Shown piece by piece: positions 21,353-31,719 of a stretch of 64,000 bases of DNA (within the stretch, counting starts at the first letter, position 1; each line of letters begins with the position of its first letter). The stretch is from Delphinapterus leucas (taxonomy: Eukaryota; Chordata; Mammalia; Artiodactyla; Monodontidae), in assembly GCF_002288925.2 (NCBI RefSeq), contig NW_022098058.1, positions 2,766,549-2,830,548 on the forward strand, written 5' to 3'. The notes under the pieces are model-generated. The model was given only the letters and a program-made list of their open reading frames with translations, ran no database searches and was not told where the DNA came from. The translations under genes and the position numbers were made by a program.

Positions 21353-21384
21353 GGGTTAGGGTTCAGTTAGGGTTGGGGTTAGGG
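21353..21384 (+). repeat. Interstitial telomere-like repeat
   Basis: Three TTAGGG units (21356-21361, 21367-21372, 21379-21384) with irregular spacers, directly before an L2 tail. Confidence 0.6.
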
Positions 21385-21387
21385 CCA

Positions 21388-21490
21388 TATCTGTCTTGTT
21401 CTCCACTGCATCCTTGGATCCTGACAGATGGAGCAGGGACTCCTTAAATGTGTGTTGAGTGAATAAATGGGTGAACAGATGAATGAACAC
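21388..21490 (+). repeat. L2 3' end
   Basis: 'tctgtcttgttctccactgc', 'gagcagggactccttaaatg', 'tgttgagtgaataaatggg' then GAA/TGAA tail. Confidence 0.8.
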
Positions 21491-21537
21491 TTGAGTCCAT
21501 AAGCTAGTACAAGAGCCAGTTGAGCTCTTCCTGTATT

Positions 21538-21800
21538 TTAGACCCACTTTATTTCACACAAAGTCTCCCCTCCACGTTTGGCCTGAGGATGTTGTGGAAG
21601 AATCTCCCACACATACAAGGCATCTTCCTCCCAGTCACCTTCTGACTCAGCTGAATACACACTCCCCTGACCTGTGACAATACTAGTTAGAGGGAAGATT
21701 TCTTCTTCTACCACTCTGATTAATTCTTCCTCTCCCATGCAGCCCAAGTCCTGACCAGGAGCCCCTTTGCAGGGGCAGGTGGAATTTCAAAGGAAAACGC
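21538..21800. other. Unassigned; minus-strand frame of unclear origin
   Basis: A minus-strand frame (21747 to 21538, 69 codons) has an acidic, non-repetitive composition, unlike most chance frames here. No splice sites, start context or homologue recognised. An AATAAA-type hexamer occurs near its end on the minus strand (complement around 21547-21553). Could be an old repeat piece. Confidence 0.25.
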
Positions 21801-22053
21801 CAAGGACACCTTTTTTTTTTTTTTTTTTTGTCTGCGCCGGGTCCTAGTTGCAGCATGTGGGATCATCATTGCCACGTGCGAGATCTTCGTTGCAGCATGC
21901 GGGATCTTTTTCTTTTTCTTAGTTGTGGCATGTGGAATCTTTAGTTGTAGCATGCAGGCTCTTAGTTGTGGCATGACGGATCTAATTCCCTGACCAGGGA
22001 TTGGGTGCACGGAGTCTTAACCACTGGACCACCAGGGAGGTCCCCAAGGACAC
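21800..22053 (-). mobile_element. CHR-1-type SINE, reverse, with internal 24-mer repeats
   Basis: Duplication ccaaggacac is exact (21800-21809 and 22044-22053). T19 tail at 21811-21829 and inverted tRNA-like head 'gaccaccagggaggtcccc' at the right. The body holds about six degenerate copies of a roughly 24-base unit built on 'gttg.(a/g)gcatg.gg(a)atct', interrupted by a pyrimidine stretch near 21907-21921. Frames on the minus strand across it (21720-22156) are SINE-derived. Confidence 0.94.
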
Positions 22054-22164
22054 TCTGAGGAAAACCACAGAGACAACTGTTGGGATGGAAAGGCTTGGCT
22101 GGGCTGGTAAAGGAGGGATGTGGAGGTGCCCCATGAAGACCTCCCCAAGAATCCACCTGTCTCA

Positions 22165-22330
22165 GGATAGACTCCCCTAAAAGAGACCTTGAGACAAGGA
22201 TCTGAATGGAAGCAGCTTATTAGGTGGTGGCCCCAGGGAGCCCTAGTCAAGGAAGCTGAGGAGGGAAGGGAGTAAAGAAACAGCTCACTGCTGTGTAGGT
22301 TCCCACTGTGGGTAGCTGGGGCTTAGTGTT
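22165..22330 (+). repeat. Old unclassified repeat fragment
   Basis: 'gagacaaggatctgaatgga', 'agcagcttattaggtggtgg' and 'gggagccctagtcaagga' resemble a common old mammalian repeat; a related piece lies at about 18225-18298 ('aatagttcatttgggaggtg'). Family not named. Confidence 0.4.
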
Positions 22331-22334
22331 CACC

Positions 22335-22630
22335 TCGAGCCATCCCTGGAGGGGCAAGAAGCTGGGGTCCATCCTCCCACTCTTGTCTATCTTTGGCCAG
22401 GGCTGCTTCCAGGAGCACACCCGGCCTGCCCTGCAGAGCCAAGAGAAAGCAGTCGGGTGGAGAGTGACAGGGCCCACAGTGGGAATTACCTGCACCCCCT
22501 CCACCTGAAATGCACCCTCGGTTACCCCCACGAGAGGGCGGAGCCTCCTGTGATGTGGGTCCTGGTCATGACTGTGTCCATGGGTTTGCATGGCCACCAT
22601 CTGGGCCAGGATCCGTCCCTTACACATCCT
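22335..22630. other. Unassigned unique sequence
   Basis: No recognisable feature. Confidence 0.3.
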
Positions 22631-22634
22631 CTCT

Positions 22635-22760
22635 CGGAGTCCTCACACAGCCCTGTGACGTTGTGCGGTTGTGCGAACAGTCGTCTGCACTTGACAGACG
22701 AGGAAACCTAGGCATAGAGGTTACATGACTTTTGTAAGGTTGGACAGCTAGAAAGTGAAC
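22635..22760 (-). repeat. MIR fragment, reverse
   Basis: 'cttgacagacgaggaaacct' and 'ggcatagaggttacatgact' give the inverted core. Confidence 0.82.
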
Positions 22761-22769
22761 AAAATCAAT

Positions 22770-23280
22770 GAGAATTCCTGCCCTGATGTCCCGGAAATCC
22801 TCAGAGATGTAGAGAGACAAGCAAATGTGTAGGGCTTTAAAAGGCAACAAGTGCTGTGGAGAAAACTTGAGATATAGATATATATATATATATGTAAAAT
22901 AAAGGGGATTGGGCGTCCTGGGGGAGGGGTACGAAATGAAATAAAGTGATCAGAGACGGCAGAGACGGCAGCATTTAAGGACTTACAGGAGGTGAGGGCA
23001 GGAAGGATTTGTGTGAGGGAACAACGTTCCTGGCAGAGGTAATGGTAAATATAAACTGTTGAGGCGAGAGCCTGCCGGTGTGTGAACAGGAGCAGCCGGG
23101 AGGCCAGTGTGGCTGAGACGGGGGGTGGGCTTCCCAGAGGAGGGGGCCCCTTCGAGATCGTGCCTCGGAGGCCATTGCAGGGACTTTGATTTGTACTCTG
23201 AGGGAGGTGGCTTCCAAGCAGCGCAGGGGTCTTGTCACTTAACAGAATCCCTCTGGCTACCAGGTTGAGAAGAGAATTTA
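22770..23280 (-). repeat. L2 LINE, reverse, with TA microsatellite
   Basis: 'gagaattcctgccctgatgt', 'caagtgctgtggagaaaact', a TA run at 22877-22893, 'gtgagggaacaacgttcctg', 'ggaggccagtgtggctgaga', 'ggactttgatttgtactctg', 'aatccctctggctacc'. The 187-residue minus frame (22748-23311) is L2-derived. Confidence 0.88.
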
Positions 23281-23284
23281 GTAA

Positions 23285-23875
23285 TGAGTGAATGAATGAA
23301 TGAGTGAGCATCCTTGTACCTCTTCACAGATTAACCACTTACTTTATGGAGAGACAGGAGGCAGCAGAGGAATAGGTGCTGGTGGAAACCACACCGCACA
23401 CAGAGTCTGGAATGCAGGCCCAGCAGACAGGCAGCTGGGCCTGGCAGGAGGCCGATGGTCTTTGCTGTGGTCCGGCTGCCCCACCATCCCTGTGTTCCCA
23501 CCACCAGCAGAGCCTCAGGGGACTGGTGTGATCATAGACATTAAAGGGAGCCCCACGCAGGGAGTATGATCAGAAGCCTTGTGACAGCTGTTTTCCCTCA
23601 GAACACCGCTTCTGAGAGGCCCCAGGCCATCTGGGCGGCCCTTTTCATCCTCCTCAAGCCCCCTGGGCCGCCTACTGGCCCCCTAAGCAGCAGGCTGAGG
23701 CCGTGACACTTCTACCCAACAGGAGAAACAGTCCACAGTTGCTGAAATACTAACAGTGTGATGACGGGAGCCCTGCTCTGAAGGGAGGAGGCCCGTAGCT
23801 GCAGGTGAGGCTGGTCAGAGTGTGGCCACAGATGCCTGACCCCCACAGGGCAGCCATCCTTTGAACCATCACTGT
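23285..23875. other. Unassigned unique sequence
   Basis: Begins with a short gaatgaat run (23285-23303). The rest shows no gene or repeat family. Confidence 0.35.

Positions 23876-23877
<2 letters not shown>

Positions 23878-23922
<45 letters not shown>
23878..23922. repeat. Perfect CT microsatellite
   Basis: About 22 uninterrupted CT units, likely polymorphic. It explains the Arg/Glu-repeat frames on the minus strand. Confidence 0.97.
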
Positions 23923-24064
23923 ACCTTTGGACTGTAAATTGGGAAAGTTGACAGAGAGGAGGGAAGAGATGGAGCTGAAAGGGGAGGAACAAGAAGGAAG
24001 GCAGAGAGGATGAACAGGAAAGAGGACAAGGAATGAAGTCCCTGTGTGAACATCAACCCTGGGC

Positions 24065-24215
24065 TTTCTAGTCACTATTTCACTTAATCCGCACAACAGC
24101 CCCTATGAAGCAGAGCCTTTCGCAGAGGTGCAAATGTGGCTCAGAGAGGTTAAATCACCTGCCCAAGGACACAGGTGGGGAAGTGGCAGAGCTGGGGTTC
24201 TGTATCCTGATGCTG
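24065..24215 (-). repeat. MIR SINE, reverse
   Basis: 'tcacttaatccgcacaacag', 'ggctcagagaggttaaatca', 'gtggcagagctggggttctg'. Confidence 0.88.
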
Positions 24216-24409
24216 ACGCTACCTGCGTACGACAATCTGATGAGTGGCACATTCTGTGCCTGGTCCTTGTGTAGGGTCAGGACTGGGCAGCCTGAGATCC
24301 CTGGAGCCTGGGCTCCAGGCCCAGGTGAGTCGTGGAGCCAGGGACAGGGAAGGGTCCAGCCACCAGGCCTCATTCAGCTCCACGCACCCTTGTTTTTCCA
24401 CTCGGCCAC

Positions 24410-24510
24410 CACCCATGGACAAGGCCATGCTGGGGACTCCGAGAGGAATCAGACTTCAGCCCTGCCCTCATGGGGCTACCAATCCAGGGGGCACACATGA
24501 CCAAAACCCA
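24410..24510 (-). repeat. L2 3' region, reverse
   Basis: 'caaggccatgctggggactc', 'agccctgccctcatggggct', 'accaatccagggggcac'. Confidence 0.65.
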
Positions 24511-24554
24511 GGGTTTCAACTCCTCCCAAAGGGCCTTCTTCCATCAATGGGAAT

Positions 24555-24736
24555 TTGACTAATTCTATCCGTTCCCTACCATGGCCTGAGCTCCTCCCTA
24601 TGACAGGCTCCACGCCTGTCCCTGGGGCTACAGTGGTTAATGAGACAAGGTCCCTGCCCTCAAGGAGCTCTCAGCCAGGCTACCAGGGGAGGAAGATGGG
24701 TACACAAATACATCAGAGCAGGATTATAAATGCCTC
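24555..24736 (-). repeat. L2 3' region, reverse (part 1, split by L1)
   Basis: 'ccctggggctacagtggtta', 'gtccctgccctcaaggagct', 'gatgggtacacaaatacatc'. It continues at 26666 on the other side of the L1. Confidence 0.8.
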
Positions 24737-25090
24737 TGAGGCAATCTTTTTAAAAAAATTTTATTAGAGTATAGTTGATTTACAAAGTTGTGTTAGTTTC
24801 AGGTGTACAGCAAAGTGATTCAGTTATAAATATACATATATTCATTCTTTTTCAGATTCTTTACCCATATAGATTATTACAGAATACTGAGTAGAGTTCC
24901 CTGTGCTATACAGTAGGTCCTTGTTGGTTATCTATTTTATATATAGTAGTGTGTGTATGTTAATTCCAAGCTCCTAATTTATCCCTCCCCTCAACCTTTC
25001 CCCTTTGGTAACCATAAGTTTGTTTTTAAAATCTGTGAGTCTGCTTCTGTTTTATAAATAAGTTCATTTGTATCATTTTTTAATTAGATT

Positions 25091-25333
25091 TCACATATGA
25101 GTAATATCATGATACTTGTCTTTCTCTGTCTGACTTACTTCACTTAGTATGATAATCTCTAGGGCCATCCATGTTGCTGCAAATGGCATTATTTTGTTCT
25201 TTTTTATGGCTGAGTAATATCCCATTGTACATATGTACCACAACTTCTTTATCCAGTCCTCTGTCGATGGACATTTAGGTTGCTTCCATGTCTTGGCTAT
25301 TGTAAATAGTGCTGCAGTGAACATTGGAGTCAT
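25091..25333 (-). pseudogene. L1 ORF2 C-terminal remnant (downstream part)
   Basis: An 80-codon open stretch, further toward the L1 3' end. 'LFTIAKTWKQPKCPSTEDWI' and 'YICTMGYYSAIKKNK' are diagnostic of the extreme ORF2p C-terminus, and 'ILSEVSQTEKDKYH' follows. It belongs to the same original ORF2 as the remnant at 25734-26063, separated by frame-disrupting changes. Confidence 0.9.
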
Positions 25334-25733
25334 GTATATTTTTGGATTTTGTTTTCCCCAGATATATACCCAGGAGTGTGATCACTGGATCATATGGTAG
25401 TTCTGTTTTTAGTTTTTTAAGGAACCTCCATGCTGTTCTCCATAATGGTTATACCAATTTACATTCTTACCAACTGTGTAGGAAGCTTTCCTTTTCTCCA
25501 CATCCTCACTAGCATTTATTGTTTGTAGACTTTTTGAGAATGGCCATTCTGACCCGTGTGAGGTGATATCTCCTTGTAGTTTTAATTTTCATTTCTCTGA
25601 TAATTAGTGATTTTGAGTATCTTTTCATGTGCTTTTTGGCAATCTGTGTGTCTTCTTTGGAGACATGCCTATTTAGATCTTCTGCCTATTTTTTGATTTG
25701 CTTGTTTGGTTTTTTGACATAGAGCTGTGTGAG

Positions 25734-26063
25734 CTATTTGTATATTTTGGAGATTAATCCCGTGTCAGTCGCTTTGTTTGCAAATATTTTCTTCCATTCT
25801 GTAGGTTGTCTTTTCATCTTGTTCATGGTTTTCTTTGCTGTGAAAATGCTTTTAAGTTTAATTAGGTTCCATTTGTTTACTTTTGTTTTTATTTTCATTA
25901 CTCTAGGAGGTGGGTCAAAAAAGATACTGCTACAATTTATGTCAAAGAGTGTTCTGCCTATGTTCTCCTCTAAGAGTTTTATAGTGTCCAGCCTTACATT
26001 TAGGTCTTTGGTCCATTTTGAGTTTATTTTTGTGTATGGTGTTAGATAATGTTCTAATTTCAT
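25734..26063 (-). pseudogene. L1 ORF2 C-terminal remnant (upstream part)
   Basis: A 109-codon open stretch in the L1. It shows the L1 ORF2 C-terminal signature residues: '[13 protein letters not shown]', '[10 protein letters not shown]' and '[19 protein letters not shown]', which is typical of the segment after the reverse transcriptase in mammalian L1 ORF2p. The frame is broken by stops before and after. It is a fragment of a dead element, with no independent function expected. Confidence 0.88.
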
Positions 26064-26665
26064 TCTTTTACATGTAGCTGTCCAGTTTTCCCAGCACCAC
26101 TTATTGAAGAGACTGTCTTTTCTCCATTGTATATTCTTGCCTCCTTTTTCATAGATTAGTTGACCATAGGTGCATGGGTTTATGTCTGGGCTTTCTATCC
26201 TGTTCCATTGATCTATATTTGTGTTTTTGCAATGGTACCATAGTGTTTTGATTACTGTAGCTTTGTAGCGTGGTCTGAAGTCAGGGAGCCTGATTCCTCC
26301 AGCTCTGTTTTTCTTTCTCAGGATTGCTTTTGCTATTCAGGGTCTTTTGTGTTTCCATACAAATTTTTATATTTTTCATTCTAATTCTGTGAAAAATTCC
26401 ATTGGTAACTTGATAAGGATTGCATTAAATCTGTAGATTGCCTTGGGTAGTATAGTCACCTTGACAATATCGATTCTTCATCCAAGAACATGGTATGTCT
26501 TTCCATCTGTTTGTTTCACCTTTGATTTCTTTCATCAGTGTTTCATAGATTTCAGAGTATAGGTCTTTTGCCTCTGTAGGTAGGTTTATTCCTAGGTGTT
26601 TTATTCTTTTTGATGCAATGGTAAATGGGATTGTTTCCTTAATTTCACCTGTGAGGCAATCTTTT

Positions 26666-26850
26666 CAGAGTTGAGTGGAAACCCAGAAAGGGTTGATTGG
26701 AGAAGGTAGAGAGGGCTTTGAATCATGATTAGGAGATGTGTCGAACCAAGAAGAGAGACCTGGGCATTCCAAGTGGAGGGAACAGCTCAAGCAAAGGCCG
26801 AGGGGTACGAAAGGTCATGGAGTGGCCAGGGAATTGCCAAAAGGTCAAAG
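26666..26850 (-). repeat. L2, reverse (part 2, split by L1)
   Basis: 'gggcattccaagtggaggga' and 'acagctcaagcaaaggccga' continue the L2 interrupted at 24736. Confidence 0.8.
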
Positions 26851-26854
26851 CAGA

Positions 26855-27685
26855 AGGAGCAACCAAAGCGTGTCTGCATCTCTTCCTTTCTCTTCTCCCC
26901 ACATAGTCTCTAAAAATCCCCTTTACTGCTGGAGCAATTCTGCTCTGCCCTCAATTTGCATTCCTGTTGGAGACCTCACCCCCAATCCCCCCAAAAGTAT
27001 ACAAGTATTCATCCAAATAAAACACCTCTCTTCCTAGGGAGAAAATGAACTTCTGAGAGCATATGATTTTCAGCACATTGTTACCCAAGAGATGAGAGAG
27101 TGTTTTTTCATGCAGTGGGAGGACAGGAGTGGAAGAGGCCACCCACTATTCTAGCTGGGGAGGCTGAATGATTTGGCCTGGATGGGACTGGATTAGGAAT
27201 CAGGGAAAAGTGATGGATGGAAAAGAAAGAGGCTGGATTCAGATTAAAGAAGCCAAGACCCCAAGCTGAACTACTGAAATGCTGCTGGGGGCAGGGGGTG
27301 CCAAGGGCAGCTCAGCCAACCTGGGCCCTGGGTGGCTCAGCCAGTGGCCGCCCCAGGCTTGCTGGGGGTAAGCACGGAGTTGGTGTTCGGAGCTGTCAGA
27401 AGTGATTAATTCATTAACAACATGGTGCACTGGAAAACTGCCTCTGACTCAATGGCTCATTAATACCCGGACTCTGATGGGCCTGCAGATGCTAATTCAA
27501 GCTACTCCAAATAAAGGGTGGCCTCCTGAAAGCTCGGCCTTAACCCTCCCTTGCTTCCCTTGCAGGATGCGCTTGGGGCCTGGAGGGGGTGAGCCTGGGG
27601 TTGGCTCTGGGCCACCCACCATCCTCCCATGCGAGGACAAGCTCATGCTCAGTAACTCTGCAGGGCCAGCGCCCAGGGGCACTTA
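26855..27685. other. Unique block with homeodomain-motif cluster
   Basis: No repeat family. 27400-27520 contains several TAAT-type cores in about 100 bases (gtgattaattcattaacaa, ctcattaataccc, gctaattcaag) with a non-repetitive flank, suggesting an enhancer. Not testable here. Confidence 0.35.
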
Positions 27686-27689
27686 GAGA

Positions 27690-27815
27690 CAATCAGACCC
27701 AATTGCTGCCATTTCACAGACGGAGAAACTAAGCCTCAGGGAGGTGCAGGGACTTGCCCACGGTCACAGAGCAAGAAAGAAACAGAGCTTGGACTTGACT
27801 CCGTGCCTGAGCCCG
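27690..27815 (-). repeat. MIR SINE, reverse
   Basis: 'tttcacagacggagaaacta', 'gggacttgcccacggtcaca', 'gagcttggacttgactcc'. Confidence 0.88.
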
Positions 27816-28069
27816 TCCCACCCCACTCTTCTGTCTCCCAGCCCCTGATGCAGACCTGTGTGCCAGTCACTGAGCCCCACAAGCAGTGGGAAACGACACA
27901 GCAGGGCCACGGCCCTAAGCCTGACTACAGGCACGCGGGTGGGGCATTTGCGGAGGGCAGCGATCTCTTATTCAACTCCACACCCTCGCCCCCAGCGCTG
28001 GTCCTGATACAGAGCTGTGCTTGATAAAATGTAGAACAAATTCATGACTCAGTGAACTCAAATTCATGT

Positions 28070-28175
28070 CCAGTAGGAACAGGTGTTTTAATCAGGTACA
28101 AACTGCTCCATGAGCTCAGAGGAAAAAGAGATCAAGGAAGGCTTCCTGGAGGAAGGAACATCAGAAATGAGCCTT
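28070..28175 (-). repeat. L2 fragment, reverse
   Basis: 'tgagctcagaggaaaaagag', 'aaggaaggcttcctggagga', 'acatcagaaatgagcc' match the inverted L2 3' region. Confidence 0.6.
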
Positions 28176-28204
28176 TATGCAAAGAGGCACAGACTGGTCC
28201 TGCC

Positions 28205-28395
28205 TGGGGCTGCTCTGAGCATCTTCTCATTTCATCCTCACGATAACAACCCAGCGATGATTATAGCAATGATTATATCTACTTCACAGATGAGGAAACT
28301 GAGGCCCAGTCAGGCTAAGTCCTTTACCCAAGGTTCCACGGCCAGGAAGCAAAGGAGTTGGGACTTGAAACCAGGTCTTTCTGTCACCAAAACTC
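28205..28395 (-). repeat. MIR SINE, reverse
   Basis: 'tcatttcatcctcacgataa', 'cagatgaggaaactgaggcc', 'gggacttgaaaccagg'; one of the best-preserved MIR cores in the window. Confidence 0.95.
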
Positions 28396-28399
28396 ATGT

Positions 28400-29100
28400 T
28401 CTCATCAGCATCTGAAGGCCCTGCTCAAGTAGTCCTGCCAGAGCTCCCCAAGATGCGGCCACTCGCCCCTGGGGATCCCCATATCACTCCATCCCAACAT
28501 CATGCCTGCCTCTCCTGCCGTGGGCTCCGATCAGCTGTGTCTATGGGCAGGAGGTCAACATGGCATCACCCACACCCACACCCAGCACTGGGCTTTGCGG
28601 GCTGGGAGCCACCCACAGATGTCTGTCAAGGGGACTTTAATCCATGGAACCTGAGATCTCAGAGGGCTGCTGTGAGGATTCCATGAGTGGACGCTCAGGA
28701 AGAGGCTGGCTCAGTGCCTGGGGAAGGCTGCTGTTGGGTTGTTTATTATTATTCAGATTGGACCAGCCTCCCTTCCTGGATTCAAAGCAATTCCTGTCCC
28801 CAGGGAGGTGCAGACCAGAGAAGGTCACATGGCCACATGAGGCCCAAAGCCAAGTTTCCGGACTCCCCAGGAAGTGCTCCCTGACCCTCAGGAACTTCAC
28901 TCAGCCTCACTTGAGTTCTGCATCTTTTGACAACAGAAAATCCCCTAAGGAAATAATTCAACCACAGCTCCATCACCGAACCATACATCTGTTTCCACCT
29001 CACCCTGTTCCCGCTGCTTTCCCTGTTCCTGACCAGAGGTTGGACGCCCTGCTTGTCAGACTAGCCTGGAGTGTGCTGTGGAGAGTGTGTGAGCCCAGGG
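28400..29100. other. Unassigned unique sequence
   Basis: No repeat family recognised. A 194-codon plus-strand frame at 28644-29228 runs through unique DNA into the GT repeat. It ends in Cys/Val repeats and has no domain or start context I recognise. Confidence 0.35.
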
Positions 29101-29104
29101 AGTG

Positions 29105-29133
<29 letters not shown>
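29105..29133. repeat. GT microsatellite
   Basis: About 14 GT units, with a further short gtgtgtgt run after 29146. Confidence 0.95.
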
Positions 29134-29135
<2 letters not shown>

Positions 29136-29299
29136 CCCTGCAGGAATGTGTGTGTACATAAGAAAACATGCTCCCCCTTGCGTTTCTCCTTTGCTCTCAC
29201 ACTACGACCACACTCACAACACTTTTGACACCAGACACGTGGGTTTTCCACACATCAAGCAGTTCTGTGACCCCAGCTGGGTGTCCTGCAATTCAACTT

Positions 29300-29980
29300 A
29301 GTTCTGACGCTGTCTCCCTGGAGTTAGCGTCAGATTCCACATGCTAAGGGCTCAGTCCCACAAGATTTCCCCCACTTCAGACATCAATCACATGTCCGGA
29401 GTTATCGCCTGCATTTCTGACCAAGCAGATATAAGTCAGGGTCCCCATAACCCCCTCGTTGGGTTTGATAATTTGCTAGAATGGCTCATAGAACTCAGGG
29501 AAACACTTACTTAGGTTACCAGTTTATTGTATAACAACGGATGCGGATGAGCAGCCAGACGAAGAAGTATGTACGGATGGTCCAGAAATGTCTCAAGCAG
29601 AGGAGCTTCTATCTCTGTGGAGCTGGAGTGCACCACCACCATGTGGATATGTTCACCAACCCAGAAGCTCTAGGAACACTTTGAGGTTTCTATGGAGCCT
29701 TCATCATAGAGGCACGGCCAATCATTAACTCAATCTCCAGCCCCTCTTCTCTTCCAGGAGGATGAGGGACGAGGCTGAAAGTTCCAAACTTCTAATCATG
29801 GCTGGGTCTTTCTGGGGACCAGCCCCCATCCTGAAGCCATCCACGAGCCCAGCAAGTGTCACATCATTAGAAAAAAATCACTCCTATTATTCAGGAAATT
29901 CTAAGGGCTTCAGGAGCTCTGTGCCAGGAACTGGGAGCAGAGATCAGTATGTATAATTTTTATATTATCTCACAGTGCGT
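29300..29980 (+). repeat. Old LTR-like repeat, family uncertain
   Basis: Ordered pieces of a widespread mammalian repeat with LTR-like organisation: 'taatttgctagaatggctca', 'gaactcagggaaacacttac', 'ccagtttattgtataacaac', 'gatgagcagccagacgaaga', 'ccagcccccatcctgaagcc', 'ggaaattctaagggcttcag', 'ttctatattatctcaca'-like end at about 29955-29975. No internal retroviral genes are visible. Confidence 0.55.
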
Positions 29981-29999
29981 ATGTTTGTATGTGTGTGTG

Positions 30000-30375
30000 T
30001 TGTCTCTCTCAGCCAAGGCTGTGCCATGCTGCAGTAACAAGTGGTCCCCAGAGCACAATAGCTCACAGCAATGTAGAGTTACTTCTCAACATCTACATTA
30101 CTTCGAGGGTCACCTATGGCGCTGCTTCCTGTCAGCAACACCCTGGGACTCAGAGTAAATGGGCAGCCTCTACCCGGAGTGCCACAGGTCACCACAGCAG
30201 AGGGAAAAGAGAGCCTGGAGGACCTGGAAGCTGGCTCTGGAGGCTCCCACCCAGAGGGGCACACAGCTCTTCCCCTCCAACTTCAGGGGCTGGAGCTGGT
30301 CACGTGACTGAGTCTGTCCTCACGGGAAGTGGCCCCTCCCTCAGGGAGAGCCAGGAGGCACCCCTGAACTGGAGG
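30000..30375 (+). repeat. Old interspersed repeat, family uncertain
   Basis: 'gctgtgccatgctgcagtaa', 'gagcacaatagctcacagca', 'gagggaaaagagagcctgga' suggest a second old repeat abutting the LTR-like block. Weak. Confidence 0.4.
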
Positions 30376-30479
30376 TAGCCTACCCCACTCTGATTCAGCG
30401 GTGTGAGAAACTGTGCATCTCAGTGGGTCTTGGTTAATGTGAGAAAGTGCAGCTGCACAAATCTGCCTTTTGGGATACC

Positions 30480-30705
30480 TTGTGCTCTGGGTGTGGACAG
30501 GTGTAGGTAGGTGTTTCTGGATGTAAAACAAGTGTGTAAGTGGTGTGCGCAGGAGCCTGTAGGTGAATGGACAAATGGGAGTGCACATGTGATGGGAAGA
30601 ATGTGAGTCAGGGTGGTGTGAGCGTGTGTGTGTGCAAATTATGTGTGTGCATATGTGTGCGAGTGTGCGCACACGTTTGCAAGCATGTGTGCACGTGTAT
30701 GCCAC
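30480..30705. repeat. Degenerate GT/GTGC low-complexity region
   Basis: Irregular gtgtgt, gtgtgc and cacacg stretches, best at 30617-30703. Cys/Val frames here are artefacts. Confidence 0.75.
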
Positions 30706-30709
30706 TTGC

Positions 30710-31230
30710 CCTAGCCATGGCACTGAGTCCATCTGTATGTACAGCAAACGCCCCCCACACTCACACCCGAACATACGCTCCCTTCCACAGGGAAGAAGCT
30801 CTCACAGATGGGAGGTGAGATGCTCAATTTCCCAGCTGATGATTTAGCAGGTTCATTCACCCCTCATTTGTGGCCATCTGTCACCTTCCACATGGCAGCT
30901 GGGCTGTCTCCACCTGGCCTGCGCACTGTGGCTGCAGAGGAATGGTGGCAGGACAGCAGGCAGGGATTCTGTTCACAGCTACCAGCTCCAGAGACTGAGG
31001 TCCCCTTCCAGTCCCAGGACTGACTCTCTCAGAGCTGCCCTGGGGGATGGGGGCCCAGGCGGGACAGACCCAGCCCTGAGCAATCCCCAAAGATGAGTCT
31101 CTTCCAGAAGGGACTTGGGGGTTCTCCAAAATGCCTTAGACAGCCCCAAACCTCCAGCAACCCTCCCCTACTCCCAGCTCGCCCCTCCTCTCCCTGCGGG
31201 GACCTCCAGCCAGAACAAGCCAGCCCCTAA
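30710..31230. other. Unassigned unique sequence
   Basis: No recognisable gene or repeat family. Confidence 0.3.
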
Positions 31231-31234
31231 CAGT

Positions 31235-31420
31235 CACCTCCGGGTGCTGACCCTGTGTGAGGCTCCGTGCTAAGCGCTTGACATGCACTCTCTCATTTAG
31301 ACCAAGATGTTGGTGTTGCTCTTCTCCCTGTTCGACAGGTAAGGAAACTGAGGCACAGAGAGGTGCACACGTTCACACAGCCCACTGGTAGCAAAAGTCT
31401 TGGGCTAAGGTCTCCCTGTT
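31235..31420 (-). repeat. MIR SINE, reverse
   Basis: 'gctccgtgctaagcgcttga', 'caggtaaggaaactgaggca', 'cacagagaggtgcacacg'. Confidence 0.93.
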
Positions 31421-31719
31421 CGAATGGGTCCAGGGCTGCTCCAGGTTACCTCCTCCAGGAAGCTGCCCACCTAGCATCCTGGAGGGGCCAGGCCTGGGCT
31501 GTGGCAGGACAGCAACCCTGGGTGTGGATGCTGGGGGAGGCGGTGGAACAGAGGGTCCAGGTCACCCCATCTTCTTCTCTGGTGACCACCCTACCCCTTC
31601 CCAGGAGAGAGACCTTCCCGCCTTGGTCCTGCCTTCTGATTCCAACACTTCCTGGAAATGAGCCTCTCAAGCCCAGGGCTGCTTTTGTCATGTCCCTGCT
31701 CCACCACCGTCCTGGCTTG

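Larger units (their letters stand above)
24737..26665 (-). mobile_element. 5'-truncated L1 retrotransposon, reverse, with perfect TSD
   Basis: A 1.9-kb L1 copy on the minus strand: 3' UTR and A-rich end at 24751, truncated 5' end inside ORF2 at 26651. Target duplication tgaggcaatctttt is exact at 24737-24750 and 26652-26665, so its boundaries are certain. It inserted into an L2. The intact duplication and long recognisable ORF2 region make it clearly younger than the L1 at 34.2 kb. It lacks the promoter, ORF1, endonuclease and reverse transcriptase, so it cannot be active. The AT-rich content contrasts with the flanks. Confidence 0.96.

Noticed and set aside
28644..29228. 194-residue plus-strand frame
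   Set aside because: Ends in the GT repeat and has no domain, splice signals or start context.
29300..29980. Endogenous retrovirus with coding genes
   Set aside because: Only LTR-like sequence is visible; no viral protein frames are present here or adjacent.
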